A DNA stretch of 64,000 nucleotides from G963665925 sp963678925 (lineage in GTDB: Bacteria; Bacillota; Clostridia; Peptostreptococcales; Acidaminobacteraceae). The DNA is taken from the NCBI GenBank assembly GCA_963678925.1, contig OY787533.1, positions 3,162,001 to 3,226,000 on the forward strand. The letters are read 5' to 3'. Position 1 is the stretch's first letter; each line of letters starts with the position of its first letter. The notes under the pieces are model-generated. The model did no database searches and was not told where the DNA came from. It was given only the letters and a program-made list of their open reading frames with translations. Positions 1 to 9,259 of the stretch are shown here, piece by piece. The translations under genes and the position numbers were made by a program.

Positions 1-675
1 GCATCAGAATCCGATTTCGCCAAGGGGGTCAAGTGGCTGCCTTTGGTTGGACTCTTGATAGGGGGTATACTTGCGGGGAGTCACATGTTGTGTGCCCCGT
101 ATTTTAATGCCTTCACATTAGCTGTGGGCATGGTCTTCCTTGAAGTCTTCCTGTCTGGCGGATTGCACTTGGATGGACTCGCGGACAGCTTTGACGGCCT
201 TTACTCCAACAGAGGCAAAGAACGTATTCTTGAAATAATGAAGGATAGCAGAATTGGTTCAAATGGTGCTTTGGCACTGATTGCCGTCCTGCTGTTCAAA
301 ATTGCCTTGTTGACCAACTTGGAGGTTGACCAGAGAACAATTGCCCTATTGCTTATGCCAGTCATATCCCGATTTGGTATTGCATTTGGATCATACATAT
401 CGGTTTATGCAAGGGAAAATGGCATGGGTCAGTTTTTTATTGGGAATATCAGCACGCCGCAAATTTTGGCGACGACGTGCATGACGGTTCTTGTTCTCAT
501 GATTTATGTGAAAAGTCTCATCGTATTTGCAGTCGCCCTTGTCTTTAACATATTCTATGTAAGACATGTAAAGCGCATTATAGGCGGCATGACAGGAGAT
601 ACACTGGGGGCAATGATCGAATTGACAGAATTGGTGCAGCTTCCGGTCTGGATATTGCTGTTCAACATATTATAG
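1..675 (+). CDS. cobS: Adenosylcobinamide-GDP ribazoletransferase (cobalamin synthase), 5' partial
   Basis: Joins adenosylcobinamide-GDP to alpha-ribazole (phosphate) in the last steps of adenosylcobalamin synthesis; an integral membrane enzyme. The frame is open from base 1, and the residues before the first in-window TTG (position 43) look like family sequence (DFAKGVKWLPLVG), so the true start lies upstream and roughly 25-30 residues are missing. The conserved GGLHLDGLADSFDGL motif and the C-terminal GGMTGDTLGA motif are both visible among several hydrophobic segments. It is followed after 15 bp by cobC and heads a tightly packed cobalamin run. The bordering cobU/cobT genes would be expected just outside the window. 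Confidence 0.93.
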   Translation, partial: ASESDFAKGVKWLPLVGLLIGGILAGSHMLCAPYFNAFTLAVGMVFLEVFLSGGLHLDGLADSFDGLYSNRGKERILEIMKDSRIGSNGALALIAVLLFKIALLTNLEVDQRTIALLLMPVISRFGIAFGSYISVYARENGMGQFFIGNISTPQILATTCMTVLVLMIYVKSLIVFAVALVFNIFYVRHVKRIIGGMTGDTLGAMIELTELVQLPVWILLFNIL

Positions 676-690
676 AAGGTGGCGACAAAT

Positions 691-1281
691 ATGAAGTTTA
701 TACTCGTGAGACACGGGGAGACCGAATGGAATTCCACGGGTAAATTTGGCGGATTCGCTGATGTGCCCCTAAATGAAACCGGTCTTCATCAAGCGCAGTG
801 TGCAGGTGAGAAATTGCGCAATGAATCAATTGATGCAGTGTATTGCAGCACATTGTCCCGTGCGGTTAAAACAGCAGATGAAATTCTGAAATATCATGAT
901 TTACCCGTTACATACTGTGATTCAATTCGCGAGATGAATTTTGGGAAATGGGAAGGGCTGACCTACAAGGAGATTCATGCAATCTATCCTGTCGAGGCAC
1001 AGGCATGGATTGAAAATTATACGAATGTACCTTGTCTTGGCGGTGAGTCCCTAAAAATGTTCTATGAGCGCATTGCGAAGGCGTTTGAAGTCATTCGCAG
1101 TGAGGTGAAAGCCCATGATACAGTTCTCATTGTCGCACATTCAGGTGTTGTAAAAGGAATTTTGGCCCACGAAATCGTTGGGTCAGTAGAAGGTTTTTGG
1201 AAGTTCAAAGTTCAAAATGGAAGCATTGCCATTCTTGAATATGATCAGGACTTCCCAATTTTATGCGAGCTTAATGGTTAA
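691..1281 (+). CDS. cobC: Alpha-ribazole phosphatase / histidine phosphatase
   Basis: Histidine (phosphoglycerate mutase-like) phosphatase of 196 aa. By family and context it dephosphorylates alpha-ribazole 5'-phosphate or the cobalamin phosphate. The N-terminus MKFILVRHGET carries the catalytic RHG motif (His8) and the second catalytic histidine lies in VAHSGVV. The frame is open from a GTG at 679, but ATG 691 is preferred because AAGGTGG sits 8 bp upstream and the RHG strand then begins at the family-typical place. It lies between cobS and cbiA. Assignment to CobC rather than a general phosphoglycerate mutase rests on context. Confidence 0.88.
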   Translation: MKFILVRHGETEWNSTGKFGGFADVPLNETGLHQAQCAGEKLRNESIDAVYCSTLSRAVKTADEILKYHDLPVTYCDSIREMNFGKWEGLTYKEIHAIYPVEAQAWIENYTNVPCLGGESLKMFYERIAKAFEVIRSEVKAHDTVLIVAHSGVVKGILAHEIVGSVEGFWKFKVQNGSIAILEYDQDFPILCELNG

Positions 1282-1293
1282 TGAGGTGATAAT

Positions 1294-2685
1294 ATGCAGC
1301 CGCGAATTGTGATAGCAGGCACCCATAGCGGTGCTGGAAAAACAACTCTGACAACGGGCGTACTGCGCGCGTTATACAATCGTGGACTTAAAGTTCAACC
1401 CTTTAAAAGCGGACCGGATTATATAGACCCGGCCTTCCATACCTTTGTAGCCGGCAGAAAGTCTAGAAATCTTGATGTCTGGATGCTTGGTGAGGCAAAG
1501 GTGCGCCAGCTGTTTGCTAAAAATGCAGCTGATGCGGATATCTCCGTTATTGAAGGGGTGATGGGTCTCTACGATGGTCTGGGAACGAAAAAGGACAGTG
1601 GCAGCACGGCGCACCTGTCAAAGGTTCTAGATGCACCTGTCATTCTGGTTGTCGATGCACGAGGCATGTCTGCCAGTGCCGCAGCCATGGTCACAGGTTA
1701 TGTGAAGTACGATGAAGATGTCAGAATTTCTGGCGTTATTCTTAACAATATCCATGGAGACAAACATTACAATCTTTTAAGAGAAGCCATTGAGCGCGAC
1801 ACGGATATTCCGTGTGTCGGTTATCTGAATACCAATAAGGCCATTTCCCTTGAAAGCAGGCATTTGGGTCTGGTACCTTCTGTTGAGGTAGAAGCGCTTG
1901 GTGAGAAATTGGATGAGGTAGGCCGCATGGTGGCGGAAACCGTGGATATTGACAAGATTCTTGAAATAGCCCATGGTGCGAAATCCTTTGAAGAGACCTA
2001 TGTGCAGGCGGAACCAGTCGTTGAACGACCTGTGAAAATTGCCATTGCAAAGGATAGTGCCTTTAATTTTTATTATCAGGACGCCCTTGACCTGCTTGTG
2101 GAATATGGCGCAGAGCTGGTGTACTTCAGTCCGGTTTCAGATGACAGCATTCCGAAAGGTGTTTCAGGTATTTTTCTCGGTGGCGGTTTTCCTGAAGTAT
2201 TTGGAGCGGCCATTGAGTCAAACAGGCAAATGCGTGAGGCGATTAAGTCGGCTATTGAGTCGGGTATGCCGGTCTATGCAGAGTGCGGGGGTCTGATGTA
2301 CCTTTGTGACAGTATTGAGGACCTAGAGGGTAAAGTCTTTGAAATGTGCAAGATCTTCCCTTATCCTTCAAAAATGACAAAGCGTCTTCAGCGCTTTGGT
2401 TATGTGGATGTGGCACTTGAGCAGGGTACGGTTCTGTCAGAGGAAGCTGAGCATGTGCATGCCCATGAGTTCCACCGTTCACTTGTCGAGCATGATGGTG
2501 CATGGACATTCAAATATCAGGTGAACAGAGCGCGTGAAGGGGAAACGCACAAGGTGTGGCAGTGTGGACTGCAGTATAAGAACTGTCTGGCTGCATATGC
2601 CCATATCCATTTTCACGCGAATCCAAATTTGGCCAAAAACTTTGTAAAGAGCTGCAGTAGATATCAAGAAGGAAAGGAAATATAG
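1294..2685 (+). CDS. cbiA: Cobyrinate a,c-diamide synthase
   Basis: ATP-dependent, glutamine-dependent amidation of the a and c side chains of cob(II)yrinate. The 463-aa length is normal for CbiA/CobB. An N-terminal P-loop (GTHSGAGKTT, residues 9-18) begins the dethiobiotin-synthetase-like domain. The C-terminal class I glutamine amidotransferase domain shows GGGFPEVF and the nucleophile elbow AECGGLMYL. ATG 1294 follows a GAGGTGAT ribosome binding site, 12 bp after cobC. The start of cbiP is 2 bp after the stop, which indicates one transcript. Presence of CbiA together with CbiP suits the anaerobic pathway of Clostridia. Confidence 0.94.
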   Translation: MQPRIVIAGTHSGAGKTTLTTGVLRALYNRGLKVQPFKSGPDYIDPAFHTFVAGRKSRNLDVWMLGEAKVRQLFAKNAADADISVIEGVMGLYDGLGTKKDSGSTAHLSKVLDAPVILVVDARGMSASAAAMVTGYVKYDEDVRISGVILNNIHGDKHYNLLREAIERDTDIPCVGYLNTNKAISLESRHLGLVPSVEVEALGEKLDEVGRMVAETVDIDKILEIAHGAKSFEETYVQAEPVVERPVKIAIAKDSAFNFYYQDALDLLVEYGAELVYFSPVSDDSIPKGVSGIFLGGGFPEVFGAAIESNRQMREAIKSAIESGMPVYAECGGLMYLCDSIEDLEGKVFEMCKIFPYPSKMTKRLQRFGYVDVALEQGTVLSEEAEHVHAHEFHRSLVEHDGAWTFKYQVNRAREGETHKVWQCGLQYKNCLAAYAHIHFHANPNLAKNFVKSCSRYQEGKEI

Positions 2686-2687
2686 TC

Positions 2688-4223
2688 ATGGATAAATTCT
2701 CAGGCAAGTCGATTATGATACAGGGAACAGGTTCTTCTGTAGGAAAAAGCATTATCACTGCGGGCCTTTGCCGCGTGTTCTATCAGGACGGTCATGAACC
2801 GGCACCTTTCAAATCCCAAAATATGGCACTGAACTCCTTCATTACAAAAGAAGGTGGCGAAATGGGCCGTGCGCAGGTTGTTCAGGCGGAAGCGGCAGGT
2901 ATTGAGCCTACGGTTCTAATGAATCCGATTCTGCTTAAGCCTTCTACAGATAAAAAGGCACAGGTCATACTCAATGGCAAGGTGCATGGAAACATGTCTG
3001 CTACGGAGTATCACGCATACAAGCCACAGCTGCGCGATATGGTGGGCGATACATATCAGGAACTGCTTAAGGATCATGGCGTGGTCGTGATTGAAGGCGC
3101 AGGAAGTCCTGCAGAAATCAACCTGCGAGAAAATGATTTGGTGAACATGGGCATGGCTGAAATTTCAGATTCTCCAGTCCTTCTTGTTGGCGATATTGAC
3201 AGAGGTGGTGTATTCGCGTCACTTTATGGCACTGTCATGCTTCTTACAGAAGAAGAAAGAAAACGCGTCAAGGGCTTTGTCATCAATAAGTTCAGAGGAG
3301 ATGTGGAAATCCTCAAGCCGGGTCTTAAAATGCTTGAAGACCTGACAGATATTCCCGTGCTGGGTGTTGTGCCTTACTCAGACATTCGTGTTGAGGATGA
3401 AGATTCGCTTGCAGAGCGTTTCAATCACAAGCAGAACTACGGTGCGCAGATTCAGATAGAAGTGCTATACCTGCCACACGTTTCAAACTTTACTGATTTT
3501 GATGTTTTCGAAACACAGCCGGACGTCAACGTACGTTATGTCATGCGCGGTGAAGCAATCGGTGATCCGGATGTCCTGATCATACCAGGTTCGAAGAATA
3601 CCATTGAAGACCTGATTTACCTGAGAAATTCAGGGCTAGATGAGCAGATCCTTCGACTTGCAAGAAAAGGAAGACGCATCGTGGGCATTTGCGGCGGCTA
3701 TCAGATTCTGGGAAGAACACTCAGAGACCCTAAGCACACAGAGAGCAGTGTAGCTGAAACAAACGGTCTTGGACTTCTAGGCATAGATACGGAATTTGCC
3801 GTAGAAAAGACAACCACACAGGTGGATGCGGTAATTGGTACGGACCTTTGCGGCGAATTCAAGGCGGTTGAAGGCATGCCGGTCAAAGGCTACGAAATTC
3901 ATATGGGTCAGTCCGACCGTGATGCGGATGTTAAGCCTTTTGTGCATATTCAGACGCGACTCGGCGAAAAAGTGGATGTGTGGGATGGTGCTGTCAATAC
4001 AGAAGGAAATGTCATGGGTACTTATATCCACGGTATTTTTGACGACGTGAAGTTCTGTAGAGCCTATCTAAACGAAATAAGAAAATCAAAGGGACTCGAT
4101 GCAGTTGAAAGTGACTTGGAGAGCTTTGCAGCATTCAAGGAAAAGGAATACAATAAACTGGCTGATCTCATGCGTGCGCATTTGAATATGGACGAGATTT
4201 ACAAGATAATTCAGGAGTGGTAA
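2688..4223 (+). CDS. cbiP: Cobyric acid synthase
   Basis: Amidates the b, d, e and g carboxyls of adenosylcobyrinate a,c-diamide using glutamine and ATP. The 511-aa protein has the P-loop GTGSSVGKS (residues 13-21), FKSQNMALNSF typical of CobQ/CbiP, and a glutamine amidotransferase domain with nucleophile GICGGYQILG and the catalytic histidine region GTYIHGIFD. Full length, no disruption. It starts 2 bp after cbiA and its stop is one base from the cbiB start, so the genes are probably translationally coupled. Confidence 0.95.
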   Translation: MDKFSGKSIMIQGTGSSVGKSIITAGLCRVFYQDGHEPAPFKSQNMALNSFITKEGGEMGRAQVVQAEAAGIEPTVLMNPILLKPSTDKKAQVILNGKVHGNMSATEYHAYKPQLRDMVGDTYQELLKDHGVVVIEGAGSPAEINLRENDLVNMGMAEISDSPVLLVGDIDRGGVFASLYGTVMLLTEEERKRVKGFVINKFRGDVEILKPGLKMLEDLTDIPVLGVVPYSDIRVEDEDSLAERFNHKQNYGAQIQIEVLYLPHVSNFTDFDVFETQPDVNVRYVMRGEAIGDPDVLIIPGSKNTIEDLIYLRNSGLDEQILRLARKGRRIVGICGGYQILGRTLRDPKHTESSVAETNGLGLLGIDTEFAVEKTTTQVDAVIGTDLCGEFKAVEGMPVKGYEIHMGQSDRDADVKPFVHIQTRLGEKVDVWDGAVNTEGNVMGTYIHGIFDDVKFCRAYLNEIRKSKGLDAVESDLESFAAFKEKEYNKLADLMRAHLNMDEIYKIIQEW

Positions 4224-4224
4224 A

Positions 4225-5163
4225 ATGCTGGCGTTTTGGATAGGATATTTTGCTGATCTCATATTTGGAGATCCATACTGGATGCCACACCCCATTCGTT
4301 TAATCGGAAAGCTCATAGAAAATATGGAAAAGCTTCTGAGACGAAAGGACTCAAGTTCGTCTGCTCTCAAATTTTCGGGTGTGATTTTACTGGTTGGTGT
4401 TGTGGGAATCACTTATCTGGTTTCCTTTGGTATTCTGAAAATAACTGGCCTGATATCGCCTTATTTGAGAATTGGCATTGAAGCGCTTATGATCTATCAG
4501 ATTCTAGCGACCAAGTGTCTGGATGTTGAGACGGCCAAGGTTGCATCAAACCTTCAAAAAGGGGATATCGAAGGTGCAAGACATGCCATTTCCATGCTGG
4601 TCAGCAGGGACACAGAGCATATGGAAGCTGAAGACATGGTGCGCGCAGCAGTGGAAACCCTGACTGAAAATATTGTTGATGGCATCATCTCGCCAATGTT
4701 CTTTATCGCACTTGGGGGTGCGCCGCTTGGCTTTGCCTTTAAGGCGGTGAATACCCTGGATTCCATGGTCGGCTATAAGAATGAAAGATATTTGGATTTT
4801 GGGTGGGCGAGTGCCAAGTTCGATGATGTGGTGAACTACATTCCAGCACGCCTTACAGGAATGCTCGTGGTTGTTTCCGCATTTCTGCTGGGCATGGATT
4901 ATAAGAACGCGGCGCGCATTTTGGTTCGAGACAGAAATAACCACAGCAGTCCCAACAGTCCTTATTCTGAGGCGCCTGCTGCAGGTGCCCTTCGAATTCA
5001 GCTGGGTGGCAGAGCGTGGTATTTTGGAGAAATGTCCATAAAGCCAACAATGGGTGATCCCTTAGAATCACCTACAACAGAGCATATTGGAAAGGCGAGC
5101 AGGCTCATGTACCTGACCAGTTTTCTGGGCATAGCATGTGCTTCACTCAAACTTTTGTTTTAG
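4225..5163 (+). CDS. cbiB: Adenosylcobinamide-phosphate synthase, membrane protein
   Basis: Attaches the aminopropanol (or its phosphate) side chain to adenosylcobyric acid. The 312-aa polytopic protein has the family hallmarks near the N-terminus (GDPYWMPHPIRLIG) and in the middle (ETLTENIVDGIISPMFF), with RDRNNHSSPNSPYSEAP further on. ATG 4225 follows the cbiP stop by one base, with GGAGTGG upstream inside cbiP. The substrate donor, threonine-derived aminopropanol phosphate, would be supplied by the next two genes (cobD and pduX). Confidence 0.94.
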   Translation: MLAFWIGYFADLIFGDPYWMPHPIRLIGKLIENMEKLLRRKDSSSSALKFSGVILLVGVVGITYLVSFGILKITGLISPYLRIGIEALMIYQILATKCLDVETAKVASNLQKGDIEGARHAISMLVSRDTEHMEAEDMVRAAVETLTENIVDGIISPMFFIALGGAPLGFAFKAVNTLDSMVGYKNERYLDFGWASAKFDDVVNYIPARLTGMLVVVSAFLLGMDYKNAARILVRDRNNHSSPNSPYSEAPAAGALRIQLGGRAWYFGEMSIKPTMGDPLESPTTEHIGKASRLMYLTSFLGIACASLKLLF

Positions 5164-5184
5164 AGTAGTATGAGGATGTGTAAT

Positions 5185-6261
5185 ATGATTAAGGAACATG
5201 GCGGCAACATCTATAAAATCAGCAGGGACTATGGCTATGCATTAGATGATATTCTCGATTTCAGTGCAAACATCAATCCCTTGGGTGTCCCTGAAAAGGG
5301 GCGGGCGGCAATTGCGGCGTCGGTAGACAGTTTGGTCAATTATCCTGATCCTGATTATTATGATTTTTGCACTGCGGTTGCAAAGCATCATAATTTGGAC
5401 GCGTCTATGGTTTTTCCGGGAAACGGCGCAATCGACAGCTTGTACTCTGCCGTGCGGGCTGCAAGTCCTGAGAAAGTCCTAGTCAGCGTGCCCAGCTTTG
5501 TCGAGTACGAAAAAGCGGTTGCCAAGGCAGATGCCCTCTATGTACCTGCCTACAGGAAGGAGGAAGGCGGATACAGATTTGATGTTGAGACCTTTCTTGA
5601 GCAGATAACCGAGGATGTTGATCTGGCAATTCTATGCAATCCCAATAATCCGACAGGAGATTTGGTTTCCCGTGCATCCATTTTAAGGATTCTTGAGAAA
5701 TGCAGAAGTGTGGGTGCCTACCTTCTTCTCGATGAAGCTTTTATGGAATTTGCGGAACACTTGGGTGCAGAGTCTTCTGTTGACCTGCTTGCAAGTCATA
5801 AAGAACTGATTGTTTCCAGATCCCTGACCAAGTATTATGCGGTGCCTGGACTGCGTGCCGGTTATCTTCTAGTGTCAGACGCCCGCATTATGGACGCCTT
5901 GCGGTCAAATGCTGAGCCGTGGAAACTGAACGCGCTTGCAGATGCCTTTTCAAGGGCGGTGCTGACAGATAAGGCTTACGATAAGGCTACGGGAGAATGG
6001 ATCCGAACGGAGAGTGCCCAGCTTCTGAGTGCCCTGAATGCATTTGAAGATATTTCCGCATATGCGACATATGGCAATTATATCTTTTTCAGATTTGCAG
6101 GAAATCTGGATCTTAAAAAAGAAATGCTTGGCAGGGGCATCGCAATAAGATCCTGTGACAATTACGATGGCATTGGCAAGGGGTATTACAGGGTGGCGGT
6201 GAAGGACAAAACCTCCAACGGAACCCTGATAGAAATTTTAGGTGAAGTGCTGGCAGGTTAG
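5185..6261 (+). CDS. cobD: L-threonine-O-3-phosphate decarboxylase
   Basis: PLP enzyme of the histidinol-phosphate aminotransferase fold that makes (R)-1-aminopropan-2-yl phosphate. Motifs seen are FSANINPLG, NPNNPTGDL, LLLDEAFMEF and the PLP-lysine region SRSLTKYYAVPGLRAGY. The 358-aa length fits. The frame opens at ATG 5170, but ATG 5185 (MIKEHGGNIY) is preferred because TGAGGATG lies 9 bp upstream and the protein then starts just before the usual HGGN motif. HisC is the closest alternative, but the HGGN start and the cobalamin context favour CobD. Confidence 0.92.
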   Translation: MIKEHGGNIYKISRDYGYALDDILDFSANINPLGVPEKGRAAIAASVDSLVNYPDPDYYDFCTAVAKHHNLDASMVFPGNGAIDSLYSAVRAASPEKVLVSVPSFVEYEKAVAKADALYVPAYRKEEGGYRFDVETFLEQITEDVDLAILCNPNNPTGDLVSRASILRILEKCRSVGAYLLLDEAFMEFAEHLGAESSVDLLASHKELIVSRSLTKYYAVPGLRAGYLLVSDARIMDALRSNAEPWKLNALADAFSRAVLTDKAYDKATGEWIRTESAQLLSALNAFEDISAYATYGNYIFFRFAGNLDLKKEMLGRGIAIRSCDNYDGIGKGYYRVAVKDKTSNGTLIEILGEVLAG

Positions 6262-6270
6262 GTGATGATT

Positions 6271-7143
6271 ATGAAAAAAGTGACAGTTAAAGTACCTGGC
6301 AGCTGTGGTGAACTCATTCAGGGGTTTTACGGTGGAGATGAAGCGCTTGTTTCATATGCCATCGACTGCTATTCCGAAGTGGTTTTAACGGAATCCTCGC
6401 ACTATCATTTGAGCATCAATCATCATAATGAGAAAGCTATGGTGGCACTTCGAAAGGCTTGTGAGGTTTTTGGCCTGGATTACAACCATTTGAATATTGA
6501 GATTTCATCAGATATACCGGTTGGAAAGGGCATGGCATCCTCCACTGCGGATATTGTGGGTGTTCTAAGCGCTGTTGCAGCGTATGCAGGACGCACACCA
6601 GATCCCGTATGGCTCGGAAAGCTTGCCGCTGAAATTGAACCGACAGACAATATCATGTTCAAGGACTGGGTTCTGTTCGACCATCTGAAAGGTTGTGTGG
6701 TTGAGCCACTCAGTCGGATGGAGGGACTAAAGGTTCTTGTGCTTGAAATGGATGAGACAATCGATACAAAGGCCCTTCGAGAGACAGGGGCATTTTCAAA
6801 ATCAAAAAAACCGAATCCGTCAGAAGCGTTTTCACTTTTGAAAGATGCACTTGTGAACAGGTCGCTTTTCAAGCTTGGACAGGCCATGAACCTGAGTGCG
6901 ATTGAAAATCAGGTCGTGCTTGAAAAGCCCTTTCTAGAGGAGCTTATTGGCCTAACGGACAGGACTGGCGTTCTTGGTGTAAACGCCGCACATAGCGGAA
7001 CGGTTCTGGGTGTGGTTTATACAGACGATAGACATATGGAGGCCTTTGTAAAAGAGGCGGGTCGTCTCGGCTATCTGGCCCCTTATGTTAAAAGATACGT
7101 ACATAATATTATTGAAGGTGGACCAAGAATAAAAATAGACTAG
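6271..7143 (+). CDS. pduX: L-threonine kinase (GHMP family)
   Basis: GHMP-family kinase of 290 aa. The family phosphorylates L-threonine to feed CobD, and the position directly after cobD supports this. Visible motifs are the N-terminal VKVPGSCGELIQG and the nucleotide-binding PVGKGMASSTADI, which is the GHMP glycine/serine-rich loop. The frame opens at GTG 6262, but ATG 6271 has AGGTGA at the correct distance. The stop of cobD overlaps this ribosome binding site. Other GHMP kinases are possible by fold, but the SCGELIQG start is typical of PduX. Confidence 0.88.
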   Translation: MKKVTVKVPGSCGELIQGFYGGDEALVSYAIDCYSEVVLTESSHYHLSINHHNEKAMVALRKACEVFGLDYNHLNIEISSDIPVGKGMASSTADIVGVLSAVAAYAGRTPDPVWLGKLAAEIEPTDNIMFKDWVLFDHLKGCVVEPLSRMEGLKVLVLEMDETIDTKALRETGAFSKSKKPNPSEAFSLLKDALVNRSLFKLGQAMNLSAIENQVVLEKPFLEELIGLTDRTGVLGVNAAHSGTVLGVVYTDDRHMEAFVKEAGRLGYLAPYVKRYVHNIIEGGPRIKID

Positions 7144-7170
7144 AATTCTGGTTTGCTACGGAGGCGCGAA

Positions 7171-7974
7171 ATGGAAATGATACTTAAAGCGATAATTCTT
7201 GGAATTATCGAGGGCTTGACTGAGTTTCTGCCAGTTTCATCAACAGGACACCTGATTCTGGCAAATGATTACTTGAAATTTGAAGGCGAGTTTGCGAATC
7301 TCTTTGCAATTGTCATTCAAAGTGGTGCGATTTTAGCAGTCCTGATTTATTTCAGAAGCAAGGTTTTTCCGAGCTTCAAAAGTACAGAAGGCTTGAAATC
7401 CTATATCAGCCTATGGCTTAAGGTTATTGTAGGCATTATTCCTGCAGGTTTCCTAGGTGTGGTGCTTGGACTTGATGAGCTGATTGAAAACTATCTGTTT
7501 AAGCCGGTTCCGGTTGCACTTGCGCTTATAGCGGGTGCCTTTCTCATTATTGCGGCTGAAAATGGCCAGAAACGAATACGGGTTCATGATGAGAACGATA
7601 TTACATATGCACAGGCCTTTATTGTCGGCTGTGCGCAGTGTATGGCCCTTATTCCCGGCATGTCCCGTTCGGCATCTACCATAATTGGAGGGCTCTTCCT
7701 TGGTTTTTCAAGACCGGTAGCGGCTGAATTTTCATTTTTTCTTGCAATACCCACTTTGCTGGGAGCAAGCTTGATCAAACTTCTTAAGGCAGGATTTGAT
7801 TTTACTTCATTTGAATGGGTAGTCTTAGGTGTGGGGACTTTTGTGTCTTTCGTTGTGGCCTATGTTGTAATTGCTTTCTTTATGAATTATATCAAGAAAC
7901 ATGATTTCAAAGCCTTCGCTTACTATAGAATCGTTCTTGGTGCGATTGTACTGATCAGCTTCTTGTTCAAATAA
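7171..7974 (+). CDS. uppP: Undecaprenyl-diphosphatase
   Basis: Membrane phosphatase that regenerates undecaprenyl phosphate for peptidoglycan synthesis and gives bacitracin tolerance. The 267-aa protein has both BacA/UppP signatures, EGLTEFLPVSSTGHL near the N-terminus and PGMSRSASTI in the middle, among about eight hydrophobic segments. ATG 7171 is chosen over the upstream TTG 7153 because GGAGGCG lies 6 bp before it. It follows pduX by 27 bp on the same strand. A cell-wall gene at the end of a cobalamin run is unexpected and may be fortuitous co-transcription. Confidence 0.95.
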   Translation: MEMILKAIILGIIEGLTEFLPVSSTGHLILANDYLKFEGEFANLFAIVIQSGAILAVLIYFRSKVFPSFKSTEGLKSYISLWLKVIVGIIPAGFLGVVLGLDELIENYLFKPVPVALALIAGAFLIIAAENGQKRIRVHDENDITYAQAFIVGCAQCMALIPGMSRSASTIIGGLFLGFSRPVAAEFSFFLAIPTLLGASLIKLLKAGFDFTSFEWVVLGVGTFVSFVVAYVVIAFFMNYIKKHDFKAFAYYRIVLGAIVLISFLFK

Positions 7975-8015
7975 CAGACGAGTTGTGTTTACAGTGGGGA
8001 TAGCGGGGTGTAGGA

Positions 8016-9161
8016 ATGGATAAAGTAGTCGTAAGGGCATGTGACAGCTATGATGTAGGCTTGATCAGGCAAAGACTCTCAGAATCAATTGATCTCATCG
8101 GTGGACTTGAGCCTTATGTCAAAAGAGGGGAACGGGTTCTTCTCAAAGTGAACCTGCTTATGAAAAAGAGACCTGAAGAAGCAACGACCACGCATCCGAC
8201 ATTTGTAGAAGCTCTTGCAGAAATCCTTCTTGACCATGGCTGTCATGTCATTATAGGGGATAGCCCAGGTGGGCCTTTTACCCAGCATGCCCTTCATGGC
8301 ATATACAAGGCGTGTGGATACGAAGAACTTGCTTTGCGCCTGCCGGTCGAACTCAATTACAATACAGCCTCGCAAGAGGTGGACGGAAAGGACTGTAAGC
8401 TTCTCCACCGCTTGAGTGTCATAGAGGTGCTTGGCAAAGTGGATAAAGTCATATCGGTCTCCAAGCTGAAAACACACGGCATGATGCGCTTTACGGGTGC
8501 CGTCAAAAATATGTTTGGGACCATACCTGGACTGACAAAAGCTGAATATCATTTTAAAATGCCTGGTATAGACGAGTTTTCAGATATGCTGGTGGATGTA
8601 TGCAGGAATGCGGCACCGGTGCTATCCTTTATGGATGGTATTGTTGGTATGGAGGGTGCAGGCCCATCGGCGGGAGAGCCTCGTAAGATTGGGGTGGTCT
8701 TGGTATCTGCGAGCCCTTACGCGCTCGATCTAGCAGCCATAGATATCGTGGGGATGTCTCCAGAATCTGTGCCCACTGTTATGCGGTGCATTGAACGCGG
8801 TCTGATTCCAGAGACGCTTAATGAAATAACTCTGCTGGGAGATGCGCTTGAACAGTTTAGAATCAAGGATTTTAGGATTCCAAAGATTGGCAATCCTGAG
8901 TTTTTGAGAAATGCACCTGCGCCAGTGAAGCGTTTTGCAGACATGCTTCTTAAGCCAAGGCCAGTCTTTGACCTTAGAACCTGCATAGGCTGCGGAGAAT
9001 GTGCAAGGAGCTGCCCGCCAGAAGCCATTGTCATGAGTCAGAAACGGCCGGCGGTGAATCTGGACAAGTGCATACGCTGCTACTGTTGTCAGGAGCTATG
9101 CCCGGCAAAGGCTGTGGATATATATAAGCCCCTGATTAACAGACTGTTTTTCAGGTATTAG
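8016..9161 (+). CDS. DUF362 domain protein with two C-terminal 4Fe-4S clusters
   Basis: A 381-aa protein with an N-terminal DUF362 domain (about residues 10-290, with VLLKVNLLMKKRPEEATTTHP and the KTHGMMRFTGAVKNMFG segment) and a C-terminal bacterial ferredoxin domain. The latter shows CIGCGECARSCPPEA and CIRCYCCQELCPAKAV, sufficient for two [4Fe-4S] clusters. The domain combination is common in Clostridia and its exact function is unknown; an electron-transfer role is inferred from the clusters only. ATG 8016 is preceded by a GGGGTG stretch. It ends the cobalamin-uppP strand run. Confidence 0.85.
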   Translation: MDKVVVRACDSYDVGLIRQRLSESIDLIGGLEPYVKRGERVLLKVNLLMKKRPEEATTTHPTFVEALAEILLDHGCHVIIGDSPGGPFTQHALHGIYKACGYEELALRLPVELNYNTASQEVDGKDCKLLHRLSVIEVLGKVDKVISVSKLKTHGMMRFTGAVKNMFGTIPGLTKAEYHFKMPGIDEFSDMLVDVCRNAAPVLSFMDGIVGMEGAGPSAGEPRKIGVVLVSASPYALDLAAIDIVGMSPESVPTVMRCIERGLIPETLNEITLLGDALEQFRIKDFRIPKIGNPEFLRNAPAPVKRFADMLLKPRPVFDLRTCIGCGECARSCPPEAIVMSQKRPAVNLDKCIRCYCCQELCPAKAVDIYKPLINRLFFRY

Positions 9162-9220
9162 TGTTTTGTGTAATGATAATGTGAAATTTTCATCTAGTGT
9201 GGGTATATAAAAATGGAATA

Positions 9221-9229
9221 TGCTATAAT
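9221..9229 (+). promoter_or_regulatory. Extended -10 promoter element before the CheX-like gene
   Basis: TGCTATAAT is a perfect extended -10 (TGnTATAAT) about 30 bp before the start of the next gene. No convincing -35 is visible, which is compatible with an extended -10 promoter. Confidence 0.5.
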
Positions 9230-9259
9230 AGAGTAAGTCTCAATCAGGAGGGGAATAAG

